From Vulcanimicrobiota bacterium (lineage in GTDB: Bacteria; Vulcanimicrobiota; Xenobia; Xenobiales; JADMJV01), in contig JAFKGI010000063.1 of NCBI GenBank assembly GCA_017307785.1, positions 1-39,613 on the forward strand: a stretch of 39,613 nt of DNA. Reading direction: 5' to 3'. The notes beneath the pieces are model-generated. The model was given only the letters and a program-made list of their open reading frames with translations. It ran no database searches and had not been told where the DNA came from. A program made the position numbers and the translations under genes. Shown piece after piece: positions 7,527-16,720 of this stretch (position 1 is the first letter of the stretch; each line of letters starts with the position of its first letter).

Positions 7527-8202
7527 CTGAGCCGGGCGAGAACGGGTTGAAGTTGGTCTCGCTATCGAAGGTGTCGACGCCTTCCCGGCGCTTCAGAAAT
7601 CCCACCGTCCACAGCGTCACCGGGGTCATGAGAGCTTCCACGCCCACCTTGTAGAAGTATCCGGTGATGATGTAGTTGAGCAGTGTGGCCTGGGAGAGCA
7701 CTCCCGCAAAGGCCACCACGCAGAAAAGACCGGTATCGACCAGTTGCCCCGCCACGGTGGAGGCGATCGTGCGCAGCGCCAGATAGCGCCCGCCGGTGGC
7801 TAGTTTCAGCTTGGCCAGCACAAACGAATTGCAGAATTCCCCCCAGAAGAAGCCCAGCCAGCCGGCAACCGCTAACCGGGGCGAGATCCCCAGCACCTTG
7901 CGGTAAGCGTCCTGGCCCACGCTTTCTTGCCAACTCGGCTCCCCCGGCAAGGCGATACAGGCGCACATCACCAGATTAAAAATGATCAGCCAGAAAAGCC
8001 CCTGCCAGATTACGCGACGACTGACCGAGTAGCCGTAGACCTCGGTGAGCACGTCGCCAAAAATGTAGCTGAGGGGAAAAATCAGCGCTCCGCCGTCAAA
8101 AACCAGAGGTCCGAGCACGAAAACCTTCAGGGCGGCCACATTGGAGATCAAAAGTACCGCCACGAAGGCCGATGAAATCAGGTCGAGATAGCGAAAGCCC
8201 AT
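7507..8202 (-). CDS. yhhQ: Queuosine precursor transporter, YhhQ/VUT family
   Basis: This 231-residue inner-membrane protein has about six helices and the family pattern FRYLDLISSAFVAVLLISN, LSYIFGDVLTEVYGYSVSRR and GWLGFFWGEFCNSFVLAKLK. E. coli YhhQ imports queuosine precursors (preQ0/preQ1) for tRNA wobble modification at GUN anticodons. The start at 8202 is set by AGGGTGG just upstream; longer open reading to 8328 runs into the divergent gene and lacks homology-like sequence. A second queuosine-related gene, gluQ, lies at 22.4-23.2 kb. The gap to the divergent lipoprotein start is only 28 bp, so promoters must reach into coding sequence. Confidence 0.88.
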   Translation of the reverse strand: MGFRYLDLISSAFVAVLLISNVAALKVFVLGPLVFDGGALIFPLSYIFGDVLTEVYGYSVSRRVIWQGLFWLIIFNLVMCACIALPGEPSWQESVGQDAYRKVLGISPRLAVAGWLGFFWGEFCNSFVLAKLKLATGGRYLALRTIASTVAGQLVDTGLFCVVAFAGVLSQATLLNYIITGYFYKVGVEALMTPVTLWTVGFLKRREGVDTFDSETNFNPFSPGSVTRPDQ

Positions 8203-8230
8203 TGCCACCCTTGATACCAGAGAGGAACCG

Positions 8231-9457
8231 ATGCGCCTTCTTCCTTCCCTCAATTGGATTGCTTTCGCCTTGCTGCTGGCCGGTTGCGGGAGTGAGTCGC
8301 CTCCCTCGATTTCCGCCGCGCCGCCCACCCTGGACGGGCGCGCCCGTCTGCTTCAAATGGCGCCAGCAAGCGTGCCCGCCATCGATGCCCTGGGGGTCGA
8401 CGCGCTGCTGGTTTACGCGGACGTGGCCGCCTTCAGCAACGCCAATCCTGCCCTCACCGGCACGATCGCTCAGGCGGTGGACGGGGTGGAAGGAACGGTG
8501 AGAGATTTCGGGGCGGCTCGACTGGCGGCCCTGCTCGCCAGCCTGAGTCCCGACAATGGACAGAGCCTGTGCTCCTCGGTGGCCGGAAATCTTGACTCGG
8601 CAACCCCGTCCGGCGCCGACCGCTGTCGAGATTCCCTGGCCGTGGTGGGCCTCTCCCCGCAAAATGGCGGTCGCAATCCGGAGGTTCAGGCTCGCTTGAG
8701 CCCGGACCTGAACAGTCTGGCGAAATTCCACAGCCTGCGCTTGCTCTGGCCGGCTGGGGTCCCGCCGCAGCAGCGCCAGGCGCTCAAGCAACTGCGCGAC
8801 TCTCTGACCTATCCGGTCGAAGGCACTCCCCTCCAAAAGGCCCTGAAAGTGGCCGATATGAATCGCTATCTGAACGGCACCTTCGACCCCCGGGTCAGTG
8901 GCTTCGCCGCCGTCAGTAGCGACGTCGCCAGCCTCACGACTCCCGCCCAAATGATCGAGGGGTTGCGCCTGGACTACCCGGGAGGGTTCCAGAACGAAGT
9001 GCAGGTCGCCATCCTGCAATATCACCAGTTGTCCAGCTTCACCATGAGCACGCCCTACTCACCGGCCAACGGGGGAACTCGCACCGACGACTATCCCTTT
9101 TCCGGCACCGGCTTCACGGCCACCACTCAGGCCAACGCCATTCCCGAGTGGACACTGCCCGCCGGCGGGGTCCCCCTGCAGTCCGGAGATACGCTGACCC
9201 TGTTGCAGGCCGACGGGACCAGGGTTCTACAGGCAACTTTCCAGGGCGGCCACTGGCTTAGTCCCAACGGCACTCCGTTGACCCGCCGACAGGGCAGGAC
9301 CACGGTCGAGCAATGGACGGTTTATCAGGGACATCGCCTGTTTGTGACCTCCCAGGACGCAAGCTACCGCTACGTCCTTTCCGATGCAGCGGTGCTCGAT
9401 CTGGAGCAAGTAGGCCTGGGGGAGTGGCGCGGAAGGATTCCGCTAGACGGACTGTAG
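8231..9457 (+). CDS. Orphan lipoprotein
   Basis: This 408-residue protein has a lipoprotein signal peptide (MRLLPSLNWIAFALLLAGC, lipidated Cys19) and a short linker. I do not recognise the mature protein. Residues about 30-240 look helical, and about 265-408 are rich in beta-type sequence with Gly/Asn/Thr turns (for example WTVYQGHRLFVTSQDASYRY), so two domains are likely. The start follows AGAGAGG. It is divergent from yhhQ and convergent with the FHA-cyclase gene, with tails overlapping by 15 bp. A function in envelope sensing or adhesion would be a guess. Confidence 0.8.
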   Translation: MRLLPSLNWIAFALLLAGCGSESPPSISAAPPTLDGRARLLQMAPASVPAIDALGVDALLVYADVAAFSNANPALTGTIAQAVDGVEGTVRDFGAARLAALLASLSPDNGQSLCSSVAGNLDSATPSGADRCRDSLAVVGLSPQNGGRNPEVQARLSPDLNSLAKFHSLRLLWPAGVPPQQRQALKQLRDSLTYPVEGTPLQKALKVADMNRYLNGTFDPRVSGFAAVSSDVASLTTPAQMIEGLRLDYPGGFQNEVQVAILQYHQLSSFTMSTPYSPANGGTRTDDYPFSGTGFTATTQANAIPEWTLPAGGVPLQSGDTLTLLQADGTRVLQATFQGGHWLSPNGTPLTRRQGRTTVEQWTVYQGHRLFVTSQDASYRYVLSDAAVLDLEQVGLGEWRGRIPLDGL

Positions 9458-10978
9458 CAACGCGATATCCACCACCTCAGGAAACCCTTTGGCCTGAACG
9501 GGTGGGCGCGGCTGGTTGATGAACTCGCTGCGCGGCAACAGATCGGAGAGATACTTGCTGAGGATGGTCTCACCCGGACCTGCGGCCGAACAAAGACGGG
9601 CCGCCAGATTGGTCGTGGAGCCCAGGGCCGCATATTGCAAATAGCTCTCATGGCCAATGGTGCCTACATAGGCGCGGCCGTGGTGAATGCCGATGCCGAC
9701 CTGACAGGGTAAATCCGGCCACTGGGCGGCAAATTCTTGCACCGCTTGATGAATCTCGATGGCTGCGCGGCAAGAGTGCAGAGCCTGCTCGGCAGGGCTC
9801 ATTTCCAGAGGAGCACCCCAAATGGCCAACATGGCATCGCCGATGTATTTCTCCAGCGTGCCCTCGTGGCGGAAGACGATAGGCACGATGCGCGAGAAAT
9901 AGTCGTTGATCCAGGCCGCCACTTTGGCCGGCGGTTGCTCGAAGCTGATCCCGGTGTAGTTGCGGATGTCGCAGAAAAGAATGGTCACGTTCATCTCGGC
10001 TCCCTGCACGTAAGTGCCGTCGGAGCGGGCCAGGATGTTATTGACGGTGGTGGGCGGAAAGAAGCGCGCCAAACGGTCCTTGAAAAGGGCCTCTTTCTGA
10101 GCCTTCACGGAGAGCCAGCCGTTCTCGATGGCTACCGCGGCCAGGGCCGCGAATCCACCCAGGAATTCTTGCTCGGTGGTGTTGGTCAGGGCTTTGGGTT
10201 GAAGGCTGTCCAGGTAAAGCACGCCCCAGATGCGGTTGGAAGTGGCCAGAGGCAGGCCGACACAGGTGCGGATATTCTGCAGCTTGATGCTCTGGGCGTT
10301 TTCCACGCGCTGGTCAAGCTGGGCGTCCTGGATGATCAGCGCTTCCCCCCGCAGCACCTGCTGGAGAACGGTTTTACTGACCTCAGCGGGAGCCTGACCG
10401 CGGCTCTGGCGGCGCCTGTGATGCAGAAACTGGCTGGGCTGGTCCGGGTCCACCACCCAGATCGAGGCACGGTCAAAGCTGCCCAGGCGCAAGGAAAAAT
10501 CGAGGATCTCGTCCAGCTTGTCTTCCAATGCACCGGGTCGGGCCAGGGCAGCTGAAAGATGCAGCAAGCCCTGTTGTCCGACCAGGTTCTCGCGGGTTCC
10601 CGATTTCAGGTCCGGAATCGGCTTGACCGCAAAGGTCTTGGTGCCCAGGACCGTTTGCTGGCCGCTGCTGGAGGCGGAAGGAGCAGAGTTACTGGCCGCC
10701 AGTTGAATGTGGTCTCCGGACTGCAGGCGAGCCCGAACGATGCGCTTGCCGTTCAGGAAGGTGCCCTCGGGGCTGCCGAGGTCACTCAGGATCACGCCAA
10801 GTTCATTGCGCTCGATGCGCGCGTGCAACGGGGCGATGCGCGGAACCACCAGGTCGCACTCCTGGCCGCTGCCTACCGTAATGCTGGTGTTGCTAAACTT
10901 GTAGGCCCGATGGGGAAGGTGAGGTTCCCCACTGGGAGTCAGGACCAGGGTCGGCCCTTCCAGGCTGAAAATGAGCAC
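9443..10978 (-). CDS. FHA-GAF-class III adenylate/guanylate cyclase
   Basis: This 511-residue signalling protein has three modules. An FHA domain (about 25-95) shows GSGQECDLVV, LHARIE and SPEGTFLNGKRI and should bind phosphothreonine. A GAF domain (about 150-290) includes RTCVGLPLATSNRIWGVLYL and may bind a small ligand. A class III nucleotide cyclase domain (about 325-505) carries metal-binding Asp337 (LFCDIRNYTG) and Asp381 (EKYIGDAMLAIWG). It would make cAMP (or cGMP; specificity not settled) under control of phosphorylation and a GAF ligand. The nearby Ser/Thr kinase is a plausible source of the phospho-signal, but that is inference. It lies 42 bp downstream of the VWA gene on the same strand, so the two are probably co-transcribed. 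Confidence 0.93.
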   Translation of the reverse strand: MLIFSLEGPTLVLTPSGEPHLPHRAYKFSNTSITVGSGQECDLVVPRIAPLHARIERNELGVILSDLGSPEGTFLNGKRIVRARLQSGDHIQLAASNSAPSASSSGQQTVLGTKTFAVKPIPDLKSGTRENLVGQQGLLHLSAALARPGALEDKLDEILDFSLRLGSFDRASIWVVDPDQPSQFLHHRRRQSRGQAPAEVSKTVLQQVLRGEALIIQDAQLDQRVENAQSIKLQNIRTCVGLPLATSNRIWGVLYLDSLQPKALTNTTEQEFLGGFAALAAVAIENGWLSVKAQKEALFKDRLARFFPPTTVNNILARSDGTYVQGAEMNVTILFCDIRNYTGISFEQPPAKVAAWINDYFSRIVPIVFRHEGTLEKYIGDAMLAIWGAPLEMSPAEQALHSCRAAIEIHQAVQEFAAQWPDLPCQVGIGIHHGRAYVGTIGHESYLQYAALGSTTNLAARLCSAAGPGETILSKYLSDLLPRSEFINQPRPPVQAKGFPEVVDIALLQSV

Positions 10979-11020
10979 GGGCCTGTGTTTGCTCTAGGCG
11001 GTGCGATCCCTTCGGATCAG

Positions 11021-12067
11021 CTAGTAGGAGACGCCCTTTTTACGAGCTTCTTCTTTGACTTGATTGACCAGCACCGTGTCCAGGTTGTTCTCCATTTTGG
11101 AGGACGCGCTGGGAGCGTAGACGGCCGAGCGATAACTGGCTCCACCACTGGCGCCGGGGGCGCTGACCAGACCGGAATCCACGTGGCGCTTTTCAGCCAG
11201 CGAGTCCGCGCCCTCAGCCCACTTGGCCTCGGTATTGACCTCGTAGGTCTCCTTGCCCTGGAAAACCAGACGAGCCTTGCTGCCATCCTGGCGGACCACT
11301 TCTTGCTGATAGGTCAGGAACTGGAACTGGCCGCCGCCGAGCAGGGCGATATCGGTAAATTCCTGTTGGCCGCTATCCTGCAGACCGCTGCAGCCCCAGG
11401 TGTTGACCTTGATGCCCTTGACACGGGCTTCCTGAACCGGCTTGCGGAAATCGTCGCGATAGTGAGGGCCCGCATCACCAATCAGGAAAATCATGCGAGT
11501 GGTGTTAGCATCGCCATCCCAGTTCATCTCGTTGACCGCGCTGTTGAGGCCTTCAGCCACCGCTTCCGGAGTATCCCCACCGCCGCCGGCCTCGATTTGC
11601 GCCAACGAAGTCTGAATCGTCTCGACCGCCGAGGTGAGCGGATAGACTTTGGTCAGGTAGGCATCGCCGTGATCGCGGTAGGCCACCAGCCCGAAACGCA
11701 CGTCAGGCTTGGGGTTGCCCGACTGGATTTCGGTCATCATTTTGCTAACTTTGGATTTCACCACCTCGATCTCGTCGCCCATGCTGCCGGTGGCGTCGAT
11801 GGCGAAGACCACGTCGATGCGGGGCGCGGTGGTGCTCACGGTCACGGGAGCAGGATGGCCGGAGCGGCGCGAGGGGCTGAACTGGGCTGCCCCCAGTCCT
11901 AGCGCGATCCCGACGAGTGCATAGAGAGCGGATTTCGGAAGTTGGAAGGTTCGCTGAGAGGAGCGTTGACCGAGCGTCGACCAGAGTAGAGACTGGCCGC
12001 AACGCTCGCAAGTCTTCTGAGACTCCGGGTTGACCTGACTGCAGTGGGGACAAGTGGTTCCGTTCAC
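11021..12067 (-). CDS. Zinc-ribbon / membrane / von Willebrand factor A protein
   Basis: This 348-residue protein starts with a zinc ribbon (Cys6, Cys9, Cys20, Cys23: CPHC and CERCG), followed by a transmembrane helix (about 46-62) and a VWA domain (about 84-270). The VWA has an intact MIDAS motif (Asp91, DATGSMG) and the downstream pattern FGLVAYRDHGDAY. The C-terminal 80 residues are low in predicted structure. VWA/MIDAS domains bind metal and mediate protein-protein contacts. Topology would put the ribbon in the cytoplasm and the VWA outside. The start is GTG with AGGAGG 10 nt upstream, which sits in one arm of an inverted repeat shared with the divergent giant gene. It is probably co-transcribed with the FHA-GAF-cyclase gene. 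Confidence 0.88.
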   Translation of the reverse strand: MNGTTCPHCSQVNPESQKTCERCGQSLLWSTLGQRSSQRTFQLPKSALYALVGIALGLGAAQFSPSRRSGHPAPVTVSTTAPRIDVVFAIDATGSMGDEIEVVKSKVSKMMTEIQSGNPKPDVRFGLVAYRDHGDAYLTKVYPLTSAVETIQTSLAQIEAGGGGDTPEAVAEGLNSAVNEMNWDGDANTTRMIFLIGDAGPHYRDDFRKPVQEARVKGIKVNTWGCSGLQDSGQQEFTDIALLGGGQFQFLTYQQEVVRQDGSKARLVFQGKETYEVNTEAKWAEGADSLAEKRHVDSGLVSAPGASGGASYRSAVYAPSASSKMENNLDTVLVNQVKEEARKKGVSY

Positions 12068-12077
12068 GGCTCTGAAA

Positions 12078-12134
12078 CCTCCTGGAAGAATAGGAGTGCT
12101 GTCGCCTAGTTTAGCAAACTTCTTCCAGGGGAGG
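12078..12134. repeat. Inverted repeat in the divergent VWA/giant-protein region
   Basis: CCTCCTGGAAGAA (12078-12090) and TTCTTCCAGGgGAGG (12120-12134) are complementary over 14 pairs with one bulged G, separated by 29 nt. The left arm, read on the minus strand, contains the AGGAGG ribosome site of the VWA gene. The right arm contains the GGGGAGG that could serve the giant gene. The central spacer must house the divergent promoters. The arms could be an operator, or would fold each 5' leader only if transcription starts beyond the arm. Confidence 0.6.
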
Positions 12135-12152
12135 AGTTTTTTTTCGAGAAAA

Positions 12153-15100
12153 TTGCTGGTAGTGGATGCCCGAACCGAAGAGTTTGTCCAGGATTTATCG
12201 GATGAGGCTGTTTTTGATTCGCAAGGAGAGTTTCAGGTCGACCTGGCCCGAGCTCGAGAAAAGCTGGAACAGCACCTGGGCGTCTGGCCGGAAGACTATC
12301 TGGCTTTTTTGATTCAGGGGGCCTATGCGCTGGGAGCCACTCAACTGCGGCTCTCCACCAGTTGGCACAGTGTCACCTGGGAATTCGATGGACCGGTGCT
12401 GACTCGGGCTCAGCTGGAAGCCGTCCTCGGAGAAGATCACAGCCGCGCCCTCTCCCAGCCCCTGCAGCGCTTACAGATGGCCTTCTTTCTGCTGACCCGT
12501 AGCCGCTACAAGAAATTCACCTTCCTCAGCGGACTGGCGGGCCAGGGCCACCAAATCGAGTGGAACCGAGGCAAGCCGCTGCTGGGCAAAGCCCGTCGGG
12601 CGCAATCCTGGGCCAACGCTCTGGAAGTCATCCTACCGCTTCGCCATATCAGCGTTCACTGGCTGGTCAGTCGCCGCTCTGCCTTGAGCACTTTGCCCGA
12701 GTATGCGGCCGTGCGCCCGCGTTACAAGGATGGCCCCCTGCGACTGCAAGTCCCCTGGGTGCCCATGCCGGACCTGCGCCCGCCCGTCCCGCTGGCCGTG
12801 GCCATCCAGGGCAAGCAGCGCATGGCTCAACAGGCACCGGTCCCCTTCCAACGGGTTCTTCATCTCACGTCCGACCTGGAACATTCTCTCTGGTTCGCCG
12901 TGCAGGAAGTTGGGCATTTACGGTGCCTCATCTACAGTCTCGGATATAGCGGCCCGGAGTGGGCGCACGGGGGAGTCTGGCTCTATCAGGACAGCTTGCG
13001 CACCGACCTGAGCCAGCGTCAGTTGGTTTACGGCCCCGCCTTACAGAAGCTGCTTCACACCGTCGAGGAGCAGATTGGGCAGGCCTTGCTGCAAGCCTTT
13101 TCGGACGCTGAGGTGCGCCAGCAATGCGCCGACTGGATCTGGCAGAGTCTGAGTCGCTGGCAAGCTCAGGGAGGGGGCTCCTTGGGAGATGCGCTGGCTC
13201 AGCTGCCACTCTTCCCGATGGCCTTCCACCCGGACCACAGCTTGAGGCAACTGGACGAACTCTACGCCCAGAACAAGACCCTGTATTATTGCGAAGCCGT
13301 TCCCGTGCGGCAGCCGCCCGGAGCTCCGCCGGTGGTCAGCCTGCGGCGCGACTTCGCCAAAATTTTGCGCTCTCGATTTCAAGAGCTGCGCCCTTGCATC
13401 GATCTCTTCGAACAACTCGATACACGCGAGGACAACCGTCTGCAGTGGACGGGCCGGGTTCCGGAAACCCTGGATTTGCACAACACCGTCCATTCCTTCC
13501 TCTGGGATGAGGGCGGCTGGACCGGTCAAATCGGCCTGCTGAGCGCCGATGTGGCCGCCAAGTTGGACGTTTTCCTCGAGTTCCGATGGGTGGCCTCACT
13601 GCCTCTCGGTCAAAAGTATCCCAAAGGGTTAATTGGTAAGGTTCAGCACTCCGCGCTGAGGATGAATTCGACCTGGACTGAGCCGGAGAGAAACGACCCC
13701 ACCTGGCTGGACTTCCTGGCCAGCCTGTGGGCCAGGCTGCCCGCCTGGCTGGCCGAATTGCTGAGCGCGGGTGGGCCGGACTGGCTGTTGGACCGAGCTT
13801 ACGACCTGCTACTGGTGTCGGGCCCGGAACCAGGTCCGCTGGATTCGATTCCTCTCATTCCCATCGGAGATACTCGCGCCAGCCTGCAAGACTGCCGTGG
13901 GATTCTCGACGACGGCACCTGGCAGAGCCTGATTTTGCAAGGCTGGCTGCCGCGCGACCGAGGTTGGAGGTTGCTGGACAAGCTTCTGGAGGGCGAAGAA
14001 CAACGTCGCTCCTGGAAGACACGCCTGGAGCTTTACCAGAAAGGGCACGATCTGTGGAAGAACAGCCCTTCCCGTCTGGTGACCTTGACTCAGCGGGAAG
14101 ACCTCGTCGCCTCTCTTCTCTTGCCGGACGGTCGGGGCGAGATCGGGCTGCGCTCCGCTCGCTTTCATGGCGTGCAGGTGGTCGGCTACCGAAATTCTCG
14201 TCGTCTCGGTGCGGTGCAATTGCCGGCCGCCCCCTTCACGGCGGGGGGCCTCCCCGAAGGCCTGGTGGCCGCGATCAATCACCCAGACCTCTGGCCCAAC
14301 GGGGATTGGTCGGAAGTCGTCGCCACCGGCCCGGGCTGGGAACAGGCCCTGGCGTGGATCTGGGAGGCGGTCCCCGCTCTGGTCGCGCCCATACTGCAGG
14401 TGGGGGAATCGCTGCTGGCCGTGCGTCTGCTGGCCTGGATCCCTCGCGAACGCTGGCCGGAGCTGGAGGGAGTGGGCGACTTCGCACTACGTCTGGATGG
14501 AACCGTGGTCTCTTTGGCTGGAGGGGTGGCCGCTCTCGAGCACGGCCCGCCCGTGCGCGTGTTGGAAGACGCGGGGGAGGTGCGGATGCTGGACTCCTTC
14601 GGAGACGTGTGGCTCATCAGCAAGGAACTGGCCCTGGAGCTGCGCTCGATCTGGGGCCCTTCTCGACTGGAGGACGCCCAGAACGATTACCTCTCTTCCT
14701 GGATGGCGGTAGAGCACGGACTGAGCCAGCAAGAACAGGCGACCTTAGCGCCAGCCAACTGGCTTCTGCGGCAAACTCTCGAAAACGGCGAAATCGGTCT
14801 GCGACTCCAGCCCGGCCCGGCCAATCGCTGCCATCTTCGGCTGCTGCGCAAGGGCCATCTGCTGACAGAATATGCCTGGCCACTGCTGGTCGGACCGGAA
14901 TTCACCTCCAGTTTCCGCCTCGAAGTGGTGGTGGATTGGCCGGATGCTCCGGTCCTGACGACCTTTGCCCAGCTTTGGGAAAATCCAGACGGTCGCGCCT
15001 GGCTGCAGGAGTTGCGCAATCGAGTGCGCCGATTTGGCTTCGAACCGCCGGCGCCACGGGAATTTCAGTGGGAGCGCCTCACCTTCGAGCACGAGTTTGC

Positions 15101-16685
15101 CCAGGAGTCCGATTCGCTTCGCGACGAATTTCTGCAGCTGGCGCTCTTCGAAATGGACGGCAGGGACTGGTCTCTGCAGGAAGTGCTCGAGCATGTGCGC
15201 CGTGAGGGTCGACTGGGCTATGTTCTGGGTGACCCCATCGATTCCGGCGCCGGTCCGATTCTGTTTGTAACCAACCGCGAACTTCACTGGCTCAAGCAGC
15301 TGTTGGGTCAATCCTATCTGGCCAACCTTTCCCATCTCCGCAAAGCCCTGCAGCAACGCCAGCAAACCGCCGAAACCCCCGCCCTGGCCGAGCTTCCCTT
15401 GCCCGCACTGGATTTTCTGGTGGTCGAGCGGGGGGAGAATTCGTGCTGGGGACTGCAACGGGAGATCAACGGTCCCAGTCGACTCCGCCTGCATCGGGAG
15501 ATGCGAGCTCTGGAGGCCCTGAGTTACGATTGGAGATACCAGATTCAGGCCAGCCTCAATCTTGACGACGTTCAACTCAACCAGGATGGGCGGATTCGTC
15601 GCGACGCCACTTTTCAGAAGGCAGTCGATGAACTGCGAGCCCAAGTGGAAGAGGCCATCGTAACTCGCACTCCAGCCCACTACCGGCTAGAAATGGCTCT
15701 GTGGACCTGGGGACTCCAGGAAGAATGGGTGGAGCAACTGCAGGCCCAGCCCTTGCTGAAAGATCCGCGTGGCCGGAGTTTATCGGTTCGCGACTGGGTG
15801 GACGCCTGGAGCGAGGATGAGGGGAAACTGCCCTATCTGCTCGAGGAAGAGGACTGGAGCCAGCAGTTGGATTTGCTTCCCTCCCGCCCCGTCCCCCTGC
15901 TGCCAGCGACTTTGGTGGCAACCGCATCCCGCATGATGCGCGGCCTGGTGGAGTATCGCGAAGGTTTGCGCCTGGCCTGGCAGCACTTCCACCAGTCGGT
16001 GGCTCCCGAGTCGACTCGGGGCAGCTATCAGGCGGAAACGGGGGACTTGCGCATGACCGCCGAGTTTGACTGGGTCGAACAGCGCCTGGTGGTTTTGTGG
16101 CGCGGCCGCGAGATTCATCGACTGGCCCGGAAACAGTGGCCTGGATACTTGCTCGAAGTCGACTGGAGCGAGCGATTGCTAGGCCAATCCTGGCCGGACT
16201 GGGCTGAATTCACCCCCGCGCTGGCCGCCTACTGGAAATTTCTCCATAGTTTCTTGCAAAAGCCCGACCTGCTCGAAGAGCGCCTTGAGCAGTGGGAGGC
16301 GTTGCCGGTGGAAGCCCAGTCCGGGCCGATTCCAGTCTACTTCGAACCGACCGAGGCGGACTTGCGCCTATTACTGGCTCGCCGCAAGGCCGAATGGCTG
16401 GGGCAGGCGCGTGGGATCTACGCTCCGATTCAGCGCGTCTGCGAACAATGGTGGGGCTGCCCTGTGGAAGTCGAATCGGAGAGTGCTGACTGGCCGCTGC
16501 GCGTGGCGGTGGGGGATCATTCGCGGAGACTTTATGTGAATCCCGAGCACCGCTGGTTCCGTGGACACTCGGTGGAAAAGATGTCGGTGCGAGTGCTCTA
16601 CTGGTTGGCGGCTCAACAACCAGGCCGCGACGCATTCCTAAAACGCAATCAAATTCTCGCTCTGTTGGGATATCTTGCCGATTAA
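12153..16685 (+). CDS. Giant orphan protein of about 1510 residues
   Basis: A continuous frame encodes a very large protein rich in Leu, Trp, Gln and Glu, with no signal peptide or clear membrane helix, so it is probably cytoplasmic. I recognise no family with certainty. The N-terminal 130 residues (YLAFLIQGAYALGATQLRLS, then a beta-hairpin and a helix) are faintly like degenerate GHKL/HSP90-type ATPase folds, but no intact Bergerat G1 motif is visible. The rest alternates helical blocks with short beta stretches, as in a multi-domain scaffold. The start is uncertain: an in-frame ATG at 12054 lies inside the divergent VWA gene; GTG 12096, TTG 12153 and GTG 12162 are alternatives. TTG 12153 is given because a strong GGGGAGGAG lies upstream, though the 16-nt spacing is long. 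It is followed at 35 bp by a small membrane protein gene. Confidence 0.85.
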   Translation: MLVVDARTEEFVQDLSDEAVFDSQGEFQVDLARAREKLEQHLGVWPEDYLAFLIQGAYALGATQLRLSTSWHSVTWEFDGPVLTRAQLEAVLGEDHSRALSQPLQRLQMAFFLLTRSRYKKFTFLSGLAGQGHQIEWNRGKPLLGKARRAQSWANALEVILPLRHISVHWLVSRRSALSTLPEYAAVRPRYKDGPLRLQVPWVPMPDLRPPVPLAVAIQGKQRMAQQAPVPFQRVLHLTSDLEHSLWFAVQEVGHLRCLIYSLGYSGPEWAHGGVWLYQDSLRTDLSQRQLVYGPALQKLLHTVEEQIGQALLQAFSDAEVRQQCADWIWQSLSRWQAQGGGSLGDALAQLPLFPMAFHPDHSLRQLDELYAQNKTLYYCEAVPVRQPPGAPPVVSLRRDFAKILRSRFQELRPCIDLFEQLDTREDNRLQWTGRVPETLDLHNTVHSFLWDEGGWTGQIGLLSADVAAKLDVFLEFRWVASLPLGQKYPKGLIGKVQHSALRMNSTWTEPERNDPTWLDFLASLWARLPAWLAELLSAGGPDWLLDRAYDLLLVSGPEPGPLDSIPLIPIGDTRASLQDCRGILDDGTWQSLILQGWLPRDRGWRLLDKLLEGEEQRRSWKTRLELYQKGHDLWKNSPSRLVTLTQREDLVASLLLPDGRGEIGLRSARFHGVQVVGYRNSRRLGAVQLPAAPFTAGGLPEGLVAAINHPDLWPNGDWSEVVATGPGWEQALAWIWEAVPALVAPILQVGESLLAVRLLAWIPRERWPELEGVGDFALRLDGTVVSLAGGVAALEHGPPVRVLEDAGEVRMLDSFGDVWLISKELALELRSIWGPSRLEDAQNDYLSSWMAVEHGLSQQEQATLAPANWLLRQTLENGEIGLRLQPGPANRCHLRLLRKGHLLTEYAWPLLVGPEFTSSFRLEVVVDWPDAPVLTTFAQLWENPDGRAWLQELRNRVRRFGFEPPAPREFQWERLTFEHEFAQESDSLRDEFLQLALFEMDGRDWSLQEVLEHVRREGRLGYVLGDPIDSGAGPILFVTNRELHWLKQLLGQSYLANLSHLRKALQQRQQTAETPALAELPLPALDFLVVERGENSCWGLQREINGPSRLRLHREMRALEALSYDWRYQIQASLNLDDVQLNQDGRIRRDATFQKAVDELRAQVEEAIVTRTPAHYRLEMALWTWGLQEEWVEQLQAQPLLKDPRGRSLSVRDWVDAWSEDEGKLPYLLEEEDWSQQLDLLPSRPVPLLPATLVATASRMMRGLVEYREGLRLAWQHFHQSVAPESTRGSYQAETGDLRMTAEFDWVEQRLVVLWRGREIHRLARKQWPGYLLEVDWSERLLGQSWPDWAEFTPALAAYWKFLHSFLQKPDLLEERLEQWEALPVEAQSGPIPVYFEPTEADLRLLLARRKAEWLGQARGIYAPIQRVCEQWWGCPVEVESESADWPLRVAVGDHSRRLYVNPEHRWFRGHSVEKMSVRVLYWLAAQQPGRDAFLKRNQILALLGYLAD

Positions 16686-16720
16686 AAGGATGGTACGGGG
16701 GGCTGCAGAAGGGCGCGCCT

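Noticed and set aside
10559..11902. 447-codon plus-strand frame across the cyclase and VWA genes
   Set aside because: Despite its length it is antisense to FHA, zinc-ribbon and MIDAS motifs on the minus strand and has Arg/Gly/His-rich shadow composition.
13727..15205. 492-codon frame inside the giant gene
   Set aside because: Arg/Gly/Pro-rich +1 frame of a GC-rich gene; the giant frame is continuous through it, with no break that would suggest a frameshift.
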